The notes: generated by a model from the sequence alone, not told the origin. DNA of 64,000 nucleotides from Hyposmocoma kahamanoa (GCF_003589595.1 NW_020653711.1:5083231-5147230); one strand, 5' to 3'. Positions 1-10,257 are shown, counted from the stretch's first letter. Numbers and translations are program-made.

Positions 1-290
1 GAGTTGCAACCGTTAGTCGTGCGGAGCGCGATGGGAAGTGAGCGTGCCTACAGCTCCGGTACCTATCTCGATAATAGGGAGGCTGCTGTACGTGCACCCG
101 GGGCGGCTCACCTAAGGCACTGGCGTTAAAGAGAACCGGATGACGTTCGTGCAAACGTACTGATCTGGGATTAGGACCCGACTTAGATGGTCCCTGTGCG
201 GGCTCGCTTGCATAGGTCGTAGTGCCCTTTCCGCATAACCAAGAGGTTGATATGGAGGGGCACTATAAACAAAACTTATGTAGAAAGATA
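1..290. other. Unidentified GC-richer segment, possible LINE 3' end
   Basis: This stretch is visibly richer in G and C than the AT-rich DNA after about 300 and carries no long open frame. Its texture resembles the 3' untranslated part of an R1-type or related non-LTR retrotransposon cut by the window edge, but I recognise no diagnostic motif. It could equally be part of an exon or another repeat. Confidence 0.2.
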
Positions 291-793
291 TGGGATTGTC
301 CCGATGTGATATAACCTCGTCTTGGAAAGGATGCCAAGCTTCTTGGCTGCATTTTTGGCCATAGATTCAATGTATTTGCCAAAGTTCAGATAGGACGATA
401 AGTCCATTCCAAGTAGCTGGAGACGGTTGGCTATCAATATGGTTCTATCACGAAAAGTCAGACGAAACTTTCTAATTATTACAGAAACGATTTACTATGC
501 TGTCTACGAATAGCATTGACTCAAAGAACTTATTCCGATATACGTTACATAAGACTTGCAAAATACTATAACAATGCATTTTTTTGCTAAATAAAAAAAA
601 GACTAACGATTTACATCCGAAAAATACAGTTTCTTTTCCAATGTGCAGCAAAAGTATATATAAATTAATAATATATAAAAAAGTAGGGAAAACCTAAGAA
701 CTCAAATAGTTTTCAACTTCTAGAATTTTTGGTGTGTATTAAGTATAGAGTTGATTTTAAAGTAGTGAGAAAATTCAGAGAAAATTCTTTGTA
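291..793. other. No gene seen
   Basis: AT-rich sequence with homopolymer runs and no coding frame or repeat that I recognise. Confidence 0.5.
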
Positions 794-825
794 ATTTTCC
801 ACCCATAGTTATATGGGTGGAAAAT
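794..825. repeat. Perfect hairpin, 14-bp arms, 4-nt loop
   Basis: Positions 794-807 and 812-825 are exact reverse complements around the loop GTTA. The arm carries CCACCCAT. It directly abuts a larger hairpin and shares base 825 with it. No function is implied by the sequence alone. Confidence 0.85.
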
Positions 826-888
826 GCCTACATCACAAGTATTGGTGGACATAAGTTCTTATGTCCACCAATACTTGTGATGTAGGCA
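825..888. repeat. Perfect 31-bp hairpin with 2-nt loop
   Basis: Positions 825-855 and 858-888 are exact reverse complements separated by TT, giving a 64-base near-palindrome with no mismatch. It is unlike the diverged foldback elements elsewhere in the window, so it is either young or maintained. It could be a fold-back template-switch product, a small MITE core, or an assembly artefact. Confidence 0.9.
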
Positions 889-2640
889 CTTTAATAAAAG
901 TACATGAAAATGAAAATTCAACCTAGTCGTTAAAGAACTATTTATTTCATAGTCACTTAAGATTTAGTGGTACCTAAAAACATTACCATCATCGTATTCT
1001 TTAAATTTTAACGAATTTAGAAGCAGAGTAAAATTTTGTTTTAATGAATAATAAAACGAGTGAACCCTTTCTAAGTGTAACGACACACGGAACGGCGTAG
1101 CCTGACTATTGATTTGTAGATGATCGTACAGATCAGGAAATTCTCAAAATTTTCAATGAAATTTCAAGCTTATCCTGTCGTCAAACATTAATTAATTATT
1201 ATTACCGTTACAAAAAGCATCTTGTACTGTGCATTCTGCCTAGGAAACAGGTACTATTTCTGTATTGTATATGCAACAGCATAATCGTCTGTCGGCCATC
1301 TTTCCGTCCTTCTTGTCGTTACAGGATTCAACAAGGTGATGATGGTAAAAGCCTTTAGTTTCTTCTGTGACCCCAGTTAACCAGGGCTTTTTACCGTAAA
1401 AGTCACGATGCTGTAGGGCTGGATGAGATTGTCAAAACAAAGTCTCTTGCGACACTCGGTTGCTTTGGCGACGGAGCCCACGCCACTCATGTTTACATAG
1501 ACTCTGTCTCTCTGCCTATTTTTCTTTGTTACTTGATACTACCAAAAGTATAGTAATAGTAAGCAAGAAATTTATGTACTCCAGTGAAGTTTACACTTAG
1601 AATTTCATGTAGTTGCTTAATTTCAAAAACTAACTGAAATTAAACTAAAATTAAAACTATCTCTCAAAATGCGCAACTGCAGCGCGTCTACGACGCGCAT
1701 ATGCGCAGATGATACGCATTTACGGTGCGAATAAAATACTCTTAGTGAGCGCCGAGCACCGCTCGCAACGCCTCCAAAGAGCTTGAAGAAAACGGGCTAT
1801 TCCTTCCCAACATCATTTATAATTGCACCATTTGTACCCGAACTTCTGGTGACTGGGGAAAACATAACTCTAAGTATTCCATTTTGATCGCGTGCCTGCT
1901 AGAGGGCGCCAGGGTATTGATTATACCTGAGCTCTATAATGGGCTTGCACCAGGTTGAGACGCATGACGTCGCCAATATTGGAGTTGAAGCAGACGCCGT
2001 AGCCGGAATCGATTGAGATTTTATCACGATATATCCCGAAGTATACACTCTATCTCTACATGTTATCTTAGTTTCACATAACTGAGAGACATCTCAGAGA
2101 GAAGACTGGAAGGCACTCAGGATAGCTTTCACCCTTAAGTGCAACTATTCATAAAATTACAACCGTGATAACCTTAAACTTTACGTCTTACGTTTTCCAG
2201 AAAAAATGCGCATCAAAAAATAACAAAAATCCCGTTCTAGAACGTTCAGTGTACTGGGACGCTAAGTCATTGACAGTGAATAAGAATTCCTTTTGTAGAC
2301 CTGAAGTAAATAACAATTTAAGTGGTGTTTCTCTGTAATTTGGTCCGGTATTAAAACCGCATCTATTCTATTCTGTTTTATTGCGAAGCCAAGTTAGGGG
2401 CTATGGAGCTGGAGAAAATTAAGTAATAAGAAAATTTGTATGAATGTTTAAAGAGTTGAAATGGTCTGTACGAATTATTATGTCGTTTCTTTTGTTTCAG
2501 TTCTTACGGTCATTTCATTCTGTTTTGTACGGTTATACACATTTTTTGCTGAACATCGCTCATAGTAGGTTTGATTGCGTATTATTAACTCCAAATTCCA
2601 GTTAAGAAATTTCGTAAGCATAAGTTACTGCATGTTCTAT
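889..2640. other. No gene identified
   Basis: Mostly AT-rich. Two patches are richer in GC (about 1260-1500 and 1670-2000; the second includes the CpG-rich GCAGCGCGTC and GCGCATATGCGC). Neither shows a sustained frame, so I make no gene call. They could be old repeats or untranslated exon sequence. Confidence 0.35.
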
Positions 2641-2642
2641 TT

Positions 2643-3150
2643 GTTCATACTAAATTTTGGAATTAATTGTTATCTACCAAGCTAAAGGGGAAAATATACA
2701 AGACGATTAGACCTATCGTATTGAATGGATCAGAATGTTGGGCGACGAAAAGGGAAGAGGAACGAACTGTGCATGCAGCGGAAATGCAAATGTTGAGAAG
2801 GATGTGTGGAGTGACGAGAAAGGATCAGATAAGGAATGAGTACATCACGGGAAGTTTGTAAGTGTCGCCAGTAACGGAAAAGATGAGGAGTAATAGGTTA
2901 GCGTGGTATGGACATGTCATGCGGGGGGAAGAATGTCATGTGACGAAGAGAGTGCTAGGTGTGAATGTAGAGGGATATAAGGAGAAAGAAAAGCCAAGGA
3001 AAAGATGGATGGATTGTGTGAAAAATGACATGGAAAAGAAAGGTGTGTGTATAAAAATAAAGGCTGATAATGGAGAGTGGCGGAAAAATATATTTAGTAC
3101 CGACCCCACCTAGCGTGGGATAAGGCCAGGAAGAAGAGAAGAAAGAGTTA
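2643..3150 (+). pseudogene. RTE-type LINE, C-terminal reverse transcriptase and 3' end (broken)
   Basis: The plus strand encodes the C-terminal flank of an RTE-clade non-LTR retrotransposon polyprotein. Recognisable blocks are GSECWATKREEERTVHAAEM, LRRMCGVTRKDQIRNEYI, RLAWYGHVMR and PRKRWMDCVKNDM, in that order. A TAA at 2859-2861 interrupts the frame; the related copy at 45607 reads lysine there. Translation resumes in the same frame to about 3110, followed by an RTE-like tail (CCGACCCCACCTAG and a purine-rich GAAGAAGAGAAG). The polymerase core and endonuclease are absent, as in typical 5'-truncated copies made by target-primed reverse transcription. It is not functional. Confidence 0.85.
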
Positions 3151-4181
3151 TCTACCAACCAACTCGATGATGACCAACTCAGTGATGACGGTCGCATAGA
3201 CATTTTCCGCAATAGCGTTAAGAATATAATAATATTTTATGCAATCGTTGCATAATGGGGATTCTTAAAGTCAAGTACCGTGTTTATATAAAGAGATTTT
3301 AAGACCTAATTATGTAATGGTTGCATACAATACTTTTTCTATGAGTAAATTACAATAATGAAATACAACCAATATTTAAGGATTATATTTGTTAACCATT
3401 CACGACAACAAACTCAAACCAAATAAACGCTACAAATCAAAAGACTAAAGAAATGGGATAGTGTCCTTTTCAGTTCTTTTTTCAGTTCAGTAACTTTTAA
3501 AACTAATGACCTCTTATCGAATGACTGATAAAGCGATTATCGTGTTTTCATAGACGCGATAGTTTGTGTTATTGTAGTGTCATTTTCTTTTGCTCATAAG
3601 GGGAAGTTTTAATTGGCATGTGTGTGATTGTTTACATGTAAATCTTTTTTGTAAATATAAGTTGTAACCTTCCCTAATAAAATAAAATAAAACATTGAAA
3701 AATGGGCTTTTTAATAAGTTATTTAATTGAAGATGGGCCATAACTATAAACCTGCACTTGCCTCCTGACATATCTATTCCATTCTCCACCCGCGTCAGCC
3801 TTTTCAGGGGTACTTTAATGTTGTTATGTGCTTTTGATTATTTTTGTATTTACGATATTCCTTTTTAAATACGGCCCGTAATGTTCGTTAATTTCATTGA
3901 AATTTGTTTGTATCTCATTAACGCACCCAAGTTTTAATTTTAATCTCATTAAAAATGGGGTTGACTGCGCGTGCTTTAGTCCCAAAAGGCGTTTGTTGAT
4001 TCTCGCGCTTAATTACCACTGTGCTGTTTCTGTGAAACTTTGCTTTACATTATAATTTTTGACATTAACACACTGTAGAATAACCCTCGCTAGAACTGTA
4101 GCAAACTTTGCATACCCAAATGTTAAGAACTATATCCTTCAACGCGATGTTCACAATGTGAAATTTGACTCAAGAGATGAC
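3151..4181. other. No gene seen
   Basis: AT-rich sequence. Short open frames on either strand lack biased codon use or recognisable domains. Confidence 0.5.
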
Positions 4182-4425
4182 ATATCGTCAGTGTTTTGTT
4201 AAAAGAGCGAAAGCGCCATTTTGATTTTTTTTTCAAGGGAACATGTTTTAGATATTCACGACTGTTTTAATATATTTACGTCCTGTGCCAAATGTAATTT
4301 TAAAACTTAAATTTAATTAAATCAAAATTCTATTTCAAAACAGGACGTAAATGATTATAAAACAATGTCTCTCGAAAAAAATTCTAAATGGCGCTTTCGC
4401 CCTTTCTACAAAACACTGACGATAT
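4182..4425. mobile_element. Foldback MITE-like element, ~244 bp
   Basis: The two ends are long imperfect inverted repeats. ATATCGTCAGTGTTTTGT at 4182 is mirrored by ACAAAACACTGACGATAT ending at 4425, and the motif GCGAAAGCGCCATTT occurs inverted inside both arms. The internal TTTACGTCCTGT / ACAGGACGTAAA pair continues the symmetry, so almost the whole element folds on itself. There is no coding capacity. The arms are alike but not identical, which suggests an old non-autonomous DNA transposon. I could not fix a target duplication. Confidence 0.75.
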
Positions 4426-4541
4426 TATATTCCGGTGTCATGTTAAATAAATATAAATATTAGACAACATCACATACATTGCTCTGATCCCAAAGTAAAT
4501 AACTAAAGCACTTGTAGGAAATGAAACTATTTATTTAAATC

Positions 4542-4690
4542 GCGTGTATTTGTTTTTTCAAACAAACCAAAGTTTCGGGCCCTTTACAGGTCCCGTGATC
4601 ACGATTGACCGAGGTGGTATAGTCATTAACCAGTTATGTCTAATATTAATGCAAACCACTCTATTTTTCACTATACAAAAGTTATTTTTA
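4542..4690. repeat. Dispersed repeat D, copy 1
   Basis: Shares CCCTTTACAGGTCCC followed by a diverged ATCACG block and AACCAGTTATGTCTAATAT with the stretch at 37325-37440; shorter relatives lie at 14374-14460 and 49010-49100. It is preceded by TTCAAACAAACCAAAG. No frame or tRNA-like box is evident, so class is unknown. Confidence 0.55.
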
Positions 4691-4809
4691 ATTTTTCAGA
4701 GAACATTTCAATTTACTCTACATACGTATTAAAAATTATTTTATTTTAACAATATGAATTTTTATTAGTTAATAATGGAAATTAGAATAAATTAAAACAG
4801 CAGTCTTAT

Positions 4810-5215
4810 ATCTGTCTGGGATTTTTCATCAGATGAAATACTGGATCCCAAACTGGTGGTACGGAAAAACCATCTTCCCTGATGAAATTAGGACGATTTT
4901 TTAATTTCAATGGCCTCTCGCAGCATCTTAGGGTAGATAACGGACTTCATTTGCAAGAACCTGGGGCTTGTCAAACATGATTACAATATAAAAGAGACCG
5001 TACTCGCTCAAGTCAAGCTTGTAAACTCTTGCATCCTGTAATGTTACATTTCACTGGTCTCAGGAACTGAGAAATCTTCCTCAGGTACTTGAAATAGGTC
5101 TTGATAGATGCACGCCTGAGGACTCCCGATCTTGAACGCAATATTGATGAAATGTCTTGGCGTATTGCTTCCAAATCCTCCTTACGTTTAACAATTTTCT
5201 ATGTCTAACATTCGC
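4810..5215 (-). pseudogene. Probable Penelope-like retroelement C-terminal remnant
   Basis: Read on the minus strand, 4985 down to 4815 gives YPKMLREAIEIKK and, after a one-base frame change, NFIREDGFSVPPVWDP. The pattern REAIEIxK...NFxREDG...WxPV is one I associate with the tail of the GIY-YIG endonuclease region of Penelope-like elements. Further upstream on the same strand (5200-5030) lies a frame including RSGVLRRASIKTYFKYLRK, which I do not recognise and which may belong to another element. Frameshifts and stops show that it is dead. The family assignment comes from memory of the motif only. Confidence 0.45.
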
Positions 5216-5324
5216 GAAAATCTAAGAACTCGATATAAAGCACTTGTGTTATGGAAATCGGAAACAACGGTATTACAAACATTCAGACCCGAGAAAATAT
5301 AGAAAAATTAGTTTTTTTTTAAGT

Positions 5325-5412
5325 TGACCCGGGGTCGAACCCTGGACCTCAGAGGTGGCGACACCATAAAACTGGTAACAAGCTAATTAGACTACGGAGG
5401 TTGTCAAAGTCG
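5325..5412 (-). repeat. tRNA-like SINE head fragment
   Basis: The minus strand carries an A-box-like TAGTCTAATTAG and a B-box-like GGGTTCGACCC about 45 bases further on, the spacing of an internal RNA polymerase III promoter. The segment does not fold into a clean cloverleaf by eye and lacks a good acceptor stem, so a tRNA-derived SINE head is more likely than a working tRNA gene. Confidence 0.5.
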
Positions 5413-5922
5413 AGGTTTGCTACAGCATTCACAATGGAGCGACAATTTTTATACACAAATGTTATTCGCAATTTTTGTACAGATTTTCCCACTTATAAAA
5501 ATCCTCACGTTGTCCCATTCAATCAAACCAAGTGATAATTATTAATGTATAAACTACACACGAATTTTCAAAGCAAAGAGTACAAAAGAGACGTGTTAAT
5601 TCAATGTAATTGAATATATTTATGACAGGATTGAAAATTCTGAATAGTGGCTGAATTTTCCGCCGTGTAAGTTTGTTATTTGTATTTTCGAGAAATTTTT
5701 ATCAATTTGAAAGTAATGTTTTGAAACTTATTCCCGTTTCAATTTTGCAAATTTCAGTCTATTTTGCCTTTCTTCAATATTTTATTTACAATAAATAATT
5801 TATTTTATTCATTAATAAATACATTTTTATGTATAAATACATAAAAAAAAACATTGATAAAACTGATTTAACTTAATGGATTTAATGGATCAATCACGCT
5901 TCACACGCTTGTGCTTGGCTCT
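5413..5922. other. No gene seen
   Basis: AT-rich sequence with no frame or repeat that I recognise. Confidence 0.5.
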
Positions 5923-6240
5923 GAAAGCGGTTGCAGTAGAGCTGCTTATGAAAGAGTTCATCCAGGTAAGTACTGCCTTATCTATTTTTGCCGCCAAGCA
6001 GTAATGTGAGCTTTATTGTGTTTCGGTTTTGAAGCGTAAGGGTGATAACTACAGACACATGAGATTTGTCAACTTATGTCTCAGCGTGTCACAATTTCCA
6101 TGTGCCTGTAATTTCACCAGTGCCACTTCAAAACTGGAACTCATTAGTGCTCACAATACTGCTTGGCGGCAGAAATAGGTAAGGTGGCAGTGCTTCCTTG
6201 TAAGAACTCTTTCACAACGAGCTCTACTATTTCTTTAATT
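5923..6240. repeat. Family A, head-to-head inverted pair
   Basis: 5930-6095 is a forward 5' half of the ~290-bp family A repeat (GAGCTG..., TGCCGCCAAGCAGTAATGTG, GTCAACTTATGTCTCAG). From about 6096 the same region follows in reverse, from CCATGTGCCTGTAATTTCACCAG to AACTCTTTCACAACGAGCTC. The two partial copies point towards each other and together make a ~310-bp imperfect inverted repeat. No coding capacity. Confidence 0.8.
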
Positions 6241-6617
6241 AGGCCTTATTACTAGTTAGCAATCTCGTCTGGCATCTTCAAATCACTTGATAAATTTAAA
6301 AATAATAATGGTTAGCGGGTAAAGTAAATGTTGTTAAATGCGAATTTAAAATTATTTATTTACTTTCCATTGATTTACGATGTTCAAAAGTAGTGTTTTA
6401 AATTTTAGAAAACGTTTTACATTTGCTAAGTAGGTTTTACAACCTCTAAGCAACCGCTGCACTATCTTTCTAAGTACTTAATGGCTGGTCACCCGTAGCC
6501 ATTATGTACTTACGTTTCGTGCCTGCGTTGCGACACGAATTTGTCCCTCGCCCTTCGACCAGACAATTCGCAAAAATATTCGTAATCGTTCACAGTGAAT
6601 ACTGCTTGTATGTGGAA
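6241..6617. other. No gene seen
   Basis: AT-rich sequence with a GC-richer patch near 6500-6560 that may be an outlying part of the inverted-repeat element that follows. Confidence 0.4.
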
Positions 6618-6803
6618 CCTTCTCGCAGTTCGATATCAGTCCGAAATATTTACTGTCAAATAATAATATTTGACCGAATCAAAACACAATGTCAAGTATG
6701 AAGATATATTCGAATCAACCGTCTTTTAATTAGTCGAAAAAAACTTATTTGGCTGTAATTGTTTCGGGGGGATGTCGGACAGAGTACCTACTGGAGTAGA
6801 AGA
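6618..6803. mobile_element. Inverted-repeat element F, copy 1 (diverged)
   Basis: The left arm (about 6618-6684, with CAGTCCGAAATATTTACTGTCAAATAA) and right arm (about 6721-6803, with GTCTTTTAATTAGTC and GCTGTAATTGTTTCGG) are inverted relative to each other. They match the better preserved element at 22632-22828. Non-coding and MITE-like. Confidence 0.6.
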
Positions 6804-6950
6804 CCCTCAGGTCAGACTGTCACCTTCGGCTCGGGCATTCAGAGCCATCCTTTTAAAGAACTTTCAATAACCCTAAAGTTATTGTTATTGCATATTTTTA
6901 TATCTAACATTCTTATGTTGCAAGAAATATTTATTTGTACTTTCTTTTTT

Positions 6951-7125
6951 ATAATATCAAGTGACGGGACGAACAAGTCGTGTAGCTAATGGTACGCTAC
7001 ACGCCTGTCCATAACAGTTGCAGTGCCACTCAGAGCTTTAAACAGCAAAGATCTGAGGGGCACTGCCACTGCGCCCGTCACCCTTAGACATAAGTTGTCA
7101 AGTCCATGTGCCTGTAATTTTATAA
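6951..7125 (-). repeat. Family A copy, 5'-truncated
   Basis: Reverse-oriented copy running from the family 3' end (TATCAAGTGACGGGACGAAC) through CAGTTGCAGTGCCACTCAGA and GGGGCACTGCCACTGCGCCC to CATGTGCCTGTAATTT, where it stops. The 5' half of the family is missing. Confidence 0.85.
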
Positions 7126-7757
7126 ATTTTATTCATTCATTTTACTACAGTTTTATATGTATTAGTTATATCAACATTTAATCATTGTAATTGAGTATGG
7201 CCGTCAGGGGAGACGTTGAGGGGAACACCTTCGTGACTGATGTACTCAGAGATTATCTAATAATTGGCCCAATCACTATTCTTTGCCACTTCGTTTAGCC
7301 GGCGGTAAATAATACTTTTATTTTACTTTTCACAGTATAGCTCGAAAGTATAAAACATGGATCAGGTTAAAATGGACTGAGATTGAAAAACTCGGCAAGT
7401 TTTGAATTGACTGCTAGGGCTGGCACGACAGGGCGCGAGAAAAGCAGTATTTTGATGATCCAAGTCACCCCCATTCCACCACCAAGTCATGTGCTTGCGC
7501 TTCTTCCCCTTCTCGCCAACTCTGTATCGACCTTGCCATGACCTTACCCAAGCTTACTGCTTGACGTTTTCAACTATTATAATCTAAAGTTACTAGATGG
7601 CGTTGTAATTAAATTAACTTTTCAGGCATATTTATGTTTTCATATTAGTAATTATCTGTGTAATTATTGAGTCTGTAACATTCATTTTTAATGCCAACAC
7701 AACTAACTTAACATAGATCAATTATTTGTTGTTGTGGCAGAATATAATGCTATATTT
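7126..7757. other. No gene identified
   Basis: AT-rich with one C/G-richer patch near 7410-7570. I see no sustained frame there, and the patch may be an old repeat. Confidence 0.4.
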
Positions 7758-8300
7758 ATGATATCAAGTACGCCTGGTAAGCGCCTATCCATAGCAGTTG
7801 CAGTGCTATTCATAGCTTTACGTCGCAAAGATCTGAAACACTGCTACTGCGTCCGTCACCTTGAGAAATTAAGTTGACAAGTTCCATATCCCTATAGTTA
7901 CTACACCAGCACCCTTACTCTTCAAAACCGAAACCCAGTAATTGCTCACATTACTGCTTGGCGGTAGAAACAGATAAGGTGGCCGTACTACTCTGGACGG
8001 TAACCTATCACAAAGTCGAAAATTTTTTTGTCCGAAATAACGTTTGTTCGAATTTTCATTACACCGAAAACCGAATTATAACGACACAGTTGTTCTTTCA
8101 GGATATGTTGAATGTTTATCGCAAAAACACGATTATGTTCCGTTAAGTTAGGTTTAAAAGAAAAAACATTTTCCTCTCAAAATTACTTTCGAGGCTATGA
8201 AATTTCGACCAAACGTTATGTCTGGAAAATGTCATTTCGGACTATTGTTAGGTAACCTCTCTGAACGAACTCTTCTACAAGGAGCTCCTACTACTGCTAG
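7758..8300 (-). repeat. Family A copy split by a nested ~250-bp insertion
   Basis: A nearly full reverse copy begins at TATCAAGTACGCCTGG and runs to GGTGGCCGTACTACTCTGGAC (7998). It resumes at CTCTGAACGAACTCTTCTAC (8259) and ends at AAGGAGCTCC. The two broken edges repeat the same 8 bases with one change (CTCTGGAC / CTCTGAAC), which looks like a target duplication from the insertion. Confidence 0.8.
7999..8258. mobile_element. Nested MITE-like insertion with 8-bp target duplication
   Basis: The inserted DNA starts GGTAACCT and ends GGTAACCT; as an inverted pair, GGTAACCTA and the complement of its end, GGTTACCTA, are near matches. Inside, TCCGAAATAACGTTTGTTCG is partly mirrored by CGACCAAACGTTATG and CATTTCGGA. 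An 8-bp duplication would fit a hAT-type element. The frame at 7958-8146 crosses the junction and is not a gene. Confidence 0.5.
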
Positions 8301-8324
8301 ATAATATAGTGTTATATTTATGAT

Positions 8325-8420
8325 ACATTTACAAGTACGCCTGGTAAGTGACGCGCCTATCCATAGCAATTGCAGTGCCATTCATAGCTTTACGTCGCAA
8401 AGGTCTGAAGCACTGCTACT
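8325..8420 (-). repeat. Family A fragment
   Basis: Reverse fragment with GCGCCTATCCATAGCAATTG and AGCTTTACGTCGCAAAGGTC. It shares the variant TTTACGTCGCAAAG with the copy at 7758, so the two probably belong to one subfamily or arose by local duplication. Confidence 0.8.
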
Positions 8421-8615
8421 TGATTTCCTATATGTAACAATCGCGAAAACCTAAGAACTCGATACTACTAGATGCTTTCGGAATTTATCTAAACGTGTTC
8501 TTAATTTTGTTAATTTTAAGCTCATGTCAATTAATCGCTAAACCTATTAACCTAATTCAACCATTAGCCTTATAAAAGGAAATAGAAGAGCGGTTACACA
8601 CAGTGACTTTTAGGG
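8421..8615. other. No gene seen
   Basis: AT-rich spacer without recognisable features. Confidence 0.5.
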
Positions 8616-8648
8616 GCGATGCAAACGCGATGCAAACGCGATGCAAAC
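8616..8648. repeat. Three tandem 11-mers GCGATGCAAAC
   Basis: Three exact head-to-tail copies of GCGATGCAAAC, followed by degenerate units (TTGATGCAGT, CCGATGTAG). About 60 bases downstream lies an inverted relative, GCGCGTTTTCATCGATGCAATCGCC. The surrounding 8600-8750 therefore has local symmetry and may be a small unclassified element. Confidence 0.7.
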
Positions 8649-8865
8649 TTGATGCAGTACCGATGTAGCTAATTGTCTACCTGTATACTTTGCATTGTAT
8701 CGATGTAGTCGCGCGTTTTCATCGATGCAATCGCCTATAAATCGCAAATAGTACTATTGGTATAAAATCACGTGTTCATAATTCATTCATTCATAATATA
8801 TCATTAACTAAACAGCAAGAAGTTAATATAGTAGAATAGTTAGTATAATAGTTTATGTAGCAGTT

Positions 8866-9165
8866 TGTAGCAGCAGAGCTCCTTGTGTAAGAGTTCGACA
8901 AGGACAGTACTTCCACCTTGCCTATTTCTGCCGTGAAGTAGTGATGTCAGCATTGCTGTGTTCCGGTTTTGATGGGTAAGGATGCTGGTGAAATTACAGG
9001 CACGTGGGACTTGTCAACTTATGTCTCAGGGTGACGGGCGCAGTGGCAGTGCCCCTAAGATCTTTGCGATTTAAAGCTCTGAGTAGCAGTGCAACTGTTA
9101 CGGACAGACGTGTCACTTACCATCAGGCGCACGACTCGTTCGTCCCGTCACTTGATATTCTAAAA
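8866..9165 (+). repeat. Family A, near full-length reference copy
   Basis: The clearest forward copy of the commonest repeat in the window. In order it contains GAGCTCCTTGTG, TGCTGTGTTCCGGTTTTGAT, GGGACTTGTCAACTTATGTC, GGGTGACGGGCGCAGTGGCA, AAGATCTTTGCGATTTAAAG, GTGTCACTTACCATCAGGCG and GTCCCGTCACTTGATATT, then A-rich DNA. It has no terminal inverted repeat and no clear A or B box. An A-rich 3' end and frequent truncation suggest a SINE-like retroelement, but class is not proven. The 83-codon frame across it is not a gene. Confidence 0.85.
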
Positions 9166-9437
9166 AAAATATTAATATTACTTTTTGTTTTTATTCTTCT
9201 TTATTGTTGTTGTTTTTTATTAGTTTCGTTTGTAAATTTTAATTTATTTACCTAGATGGTGAATGCCCGTACACCGGCGTAAATACAAAAATGGTATTTG
9301 ATTCACCGTTAGCAGCCTACATTTAAGTTTTTCTTTTTGTACCTATTTCTTAATAAATAAAATAATAATTATGTCAAAGGTGCTTTTATCACGTAAAAAA
9401 ATAATACGAACAGTAGCAGTAGAATAAAGTAACAATT

Positions 9438-9712
9438 TAGTAGCAGTAGAGCTCCTTGTGAAAGAATTCGTTCAGGGAAGTACTGCCACCTTACCAATTT
9501 CAGCCGCCAAGCAGTAATGTAAGCATTATTGCGTTCCGATTTTGAAAGGGTGATGGTTAAATTACAGGCACATGGGGCTATCAACTTATGATTCAGGTGA
9601 CAGCCGCAATGATGGTGCTCCTCATGTCTTTGCGATTGAAAACTATGAGTGACACTGCAACTGTTATGGATAGGCGTATCGTATACCACCAGTCACTTGG
9701 TACACAAAATAA
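9438..9712 (+). repeat. Family A, near full-length copy
   Basis: Forward copy from TAGCAGTAGAGCTCCTTGTG to CACTTGGTACACAAAATAAA. It is more diverged than the copy at 8866 and has small deletions. The minus-strand 106-codon frame over it is an artefact of the repeat. Confidence 0.85.
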
Positions 9713-9846
9713 AAAAAAACGTTCAAATATTTTTTTCTGAACTCGTCTTTTTGAGCATAATTATCAACTAATTTTGTTCATAGAAACTTCAAACCTCACA
9801 TCTGAAAATTGATAATATTGCGGATGTGGCTTTATCACTTATTATT

Positions 9847-10138
9847 TAACCGAGTTTTAAAAAAAGGTTTTTAAAAAGAGGATCTCAATTCGACTTTATT
9901 GTTTCTTTTTGTGTGCATGTTACGCGATAACACTGTATTCGGCATTGGGCGTATGTGAATCCATTTTGATGATTCTATTTTTGTTGGAACGAAGGTACCT
10001 CAGTATTAGTCCCATTTAAATTTGAAGAAAATATTCCACTTTTAAAGGTGGCAAATTAGGAGATGATTCTGTTTTCTCGCACTTTCCGATAACCGACTTT
10101 ATCCGGAAACTTTTGGTGTCGGTTTTTTTTATAAAAAG
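9847..10138 (+). mobile_element. AACCGACTTC-ended repeat E, copy 1
   Basis: Begins AACCGAGTTTTAAAAAAAGG with ATCTCAATTCGACTTTATTG and ends GTGTCGGTTTTTTTTATAAA. Family members begin AACCGACTTC and end GAGGTCGGTTTTTT, so the ends form a short terminal inverted repeat (about 10 bp). The core includes GATTTTGATGATTC-like and GTCCCATTTAAATTTGAAGA blocks. Non-coding; probably a non-autonomous DNA element. Confidence 0.7.
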
Positions 10139-10257
10139 CTACAATTATTATTTTAGTTTATCCAATCGTAATCTATTGTATAATTACACGCTGTTGTTAA
10201 AGGTTGGAGAAAATTAAGTTCTCTAGCTCAATTTATTTTTATGATATTAAGTGATTT

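Noticed and set aside
5325..5412. A working tRNA gene
   Set aside because: The boxes are present but the stems do not pair well by eye; a SINE head explains it better. The same applies at 23440-23502, 39055, 52165 and 52305.
9369..9689. 106-codon minus-strand frame
   Set aside because: It is the reverse of a family A copy; other copies give similar frames with different stops.
5923..9712. A CRISPR-like array of regularly spaced repeats
   Set aside because: Family A copies are long, diverged, in mixed orientation and irregularly spaced, in a eukaryotic setting.
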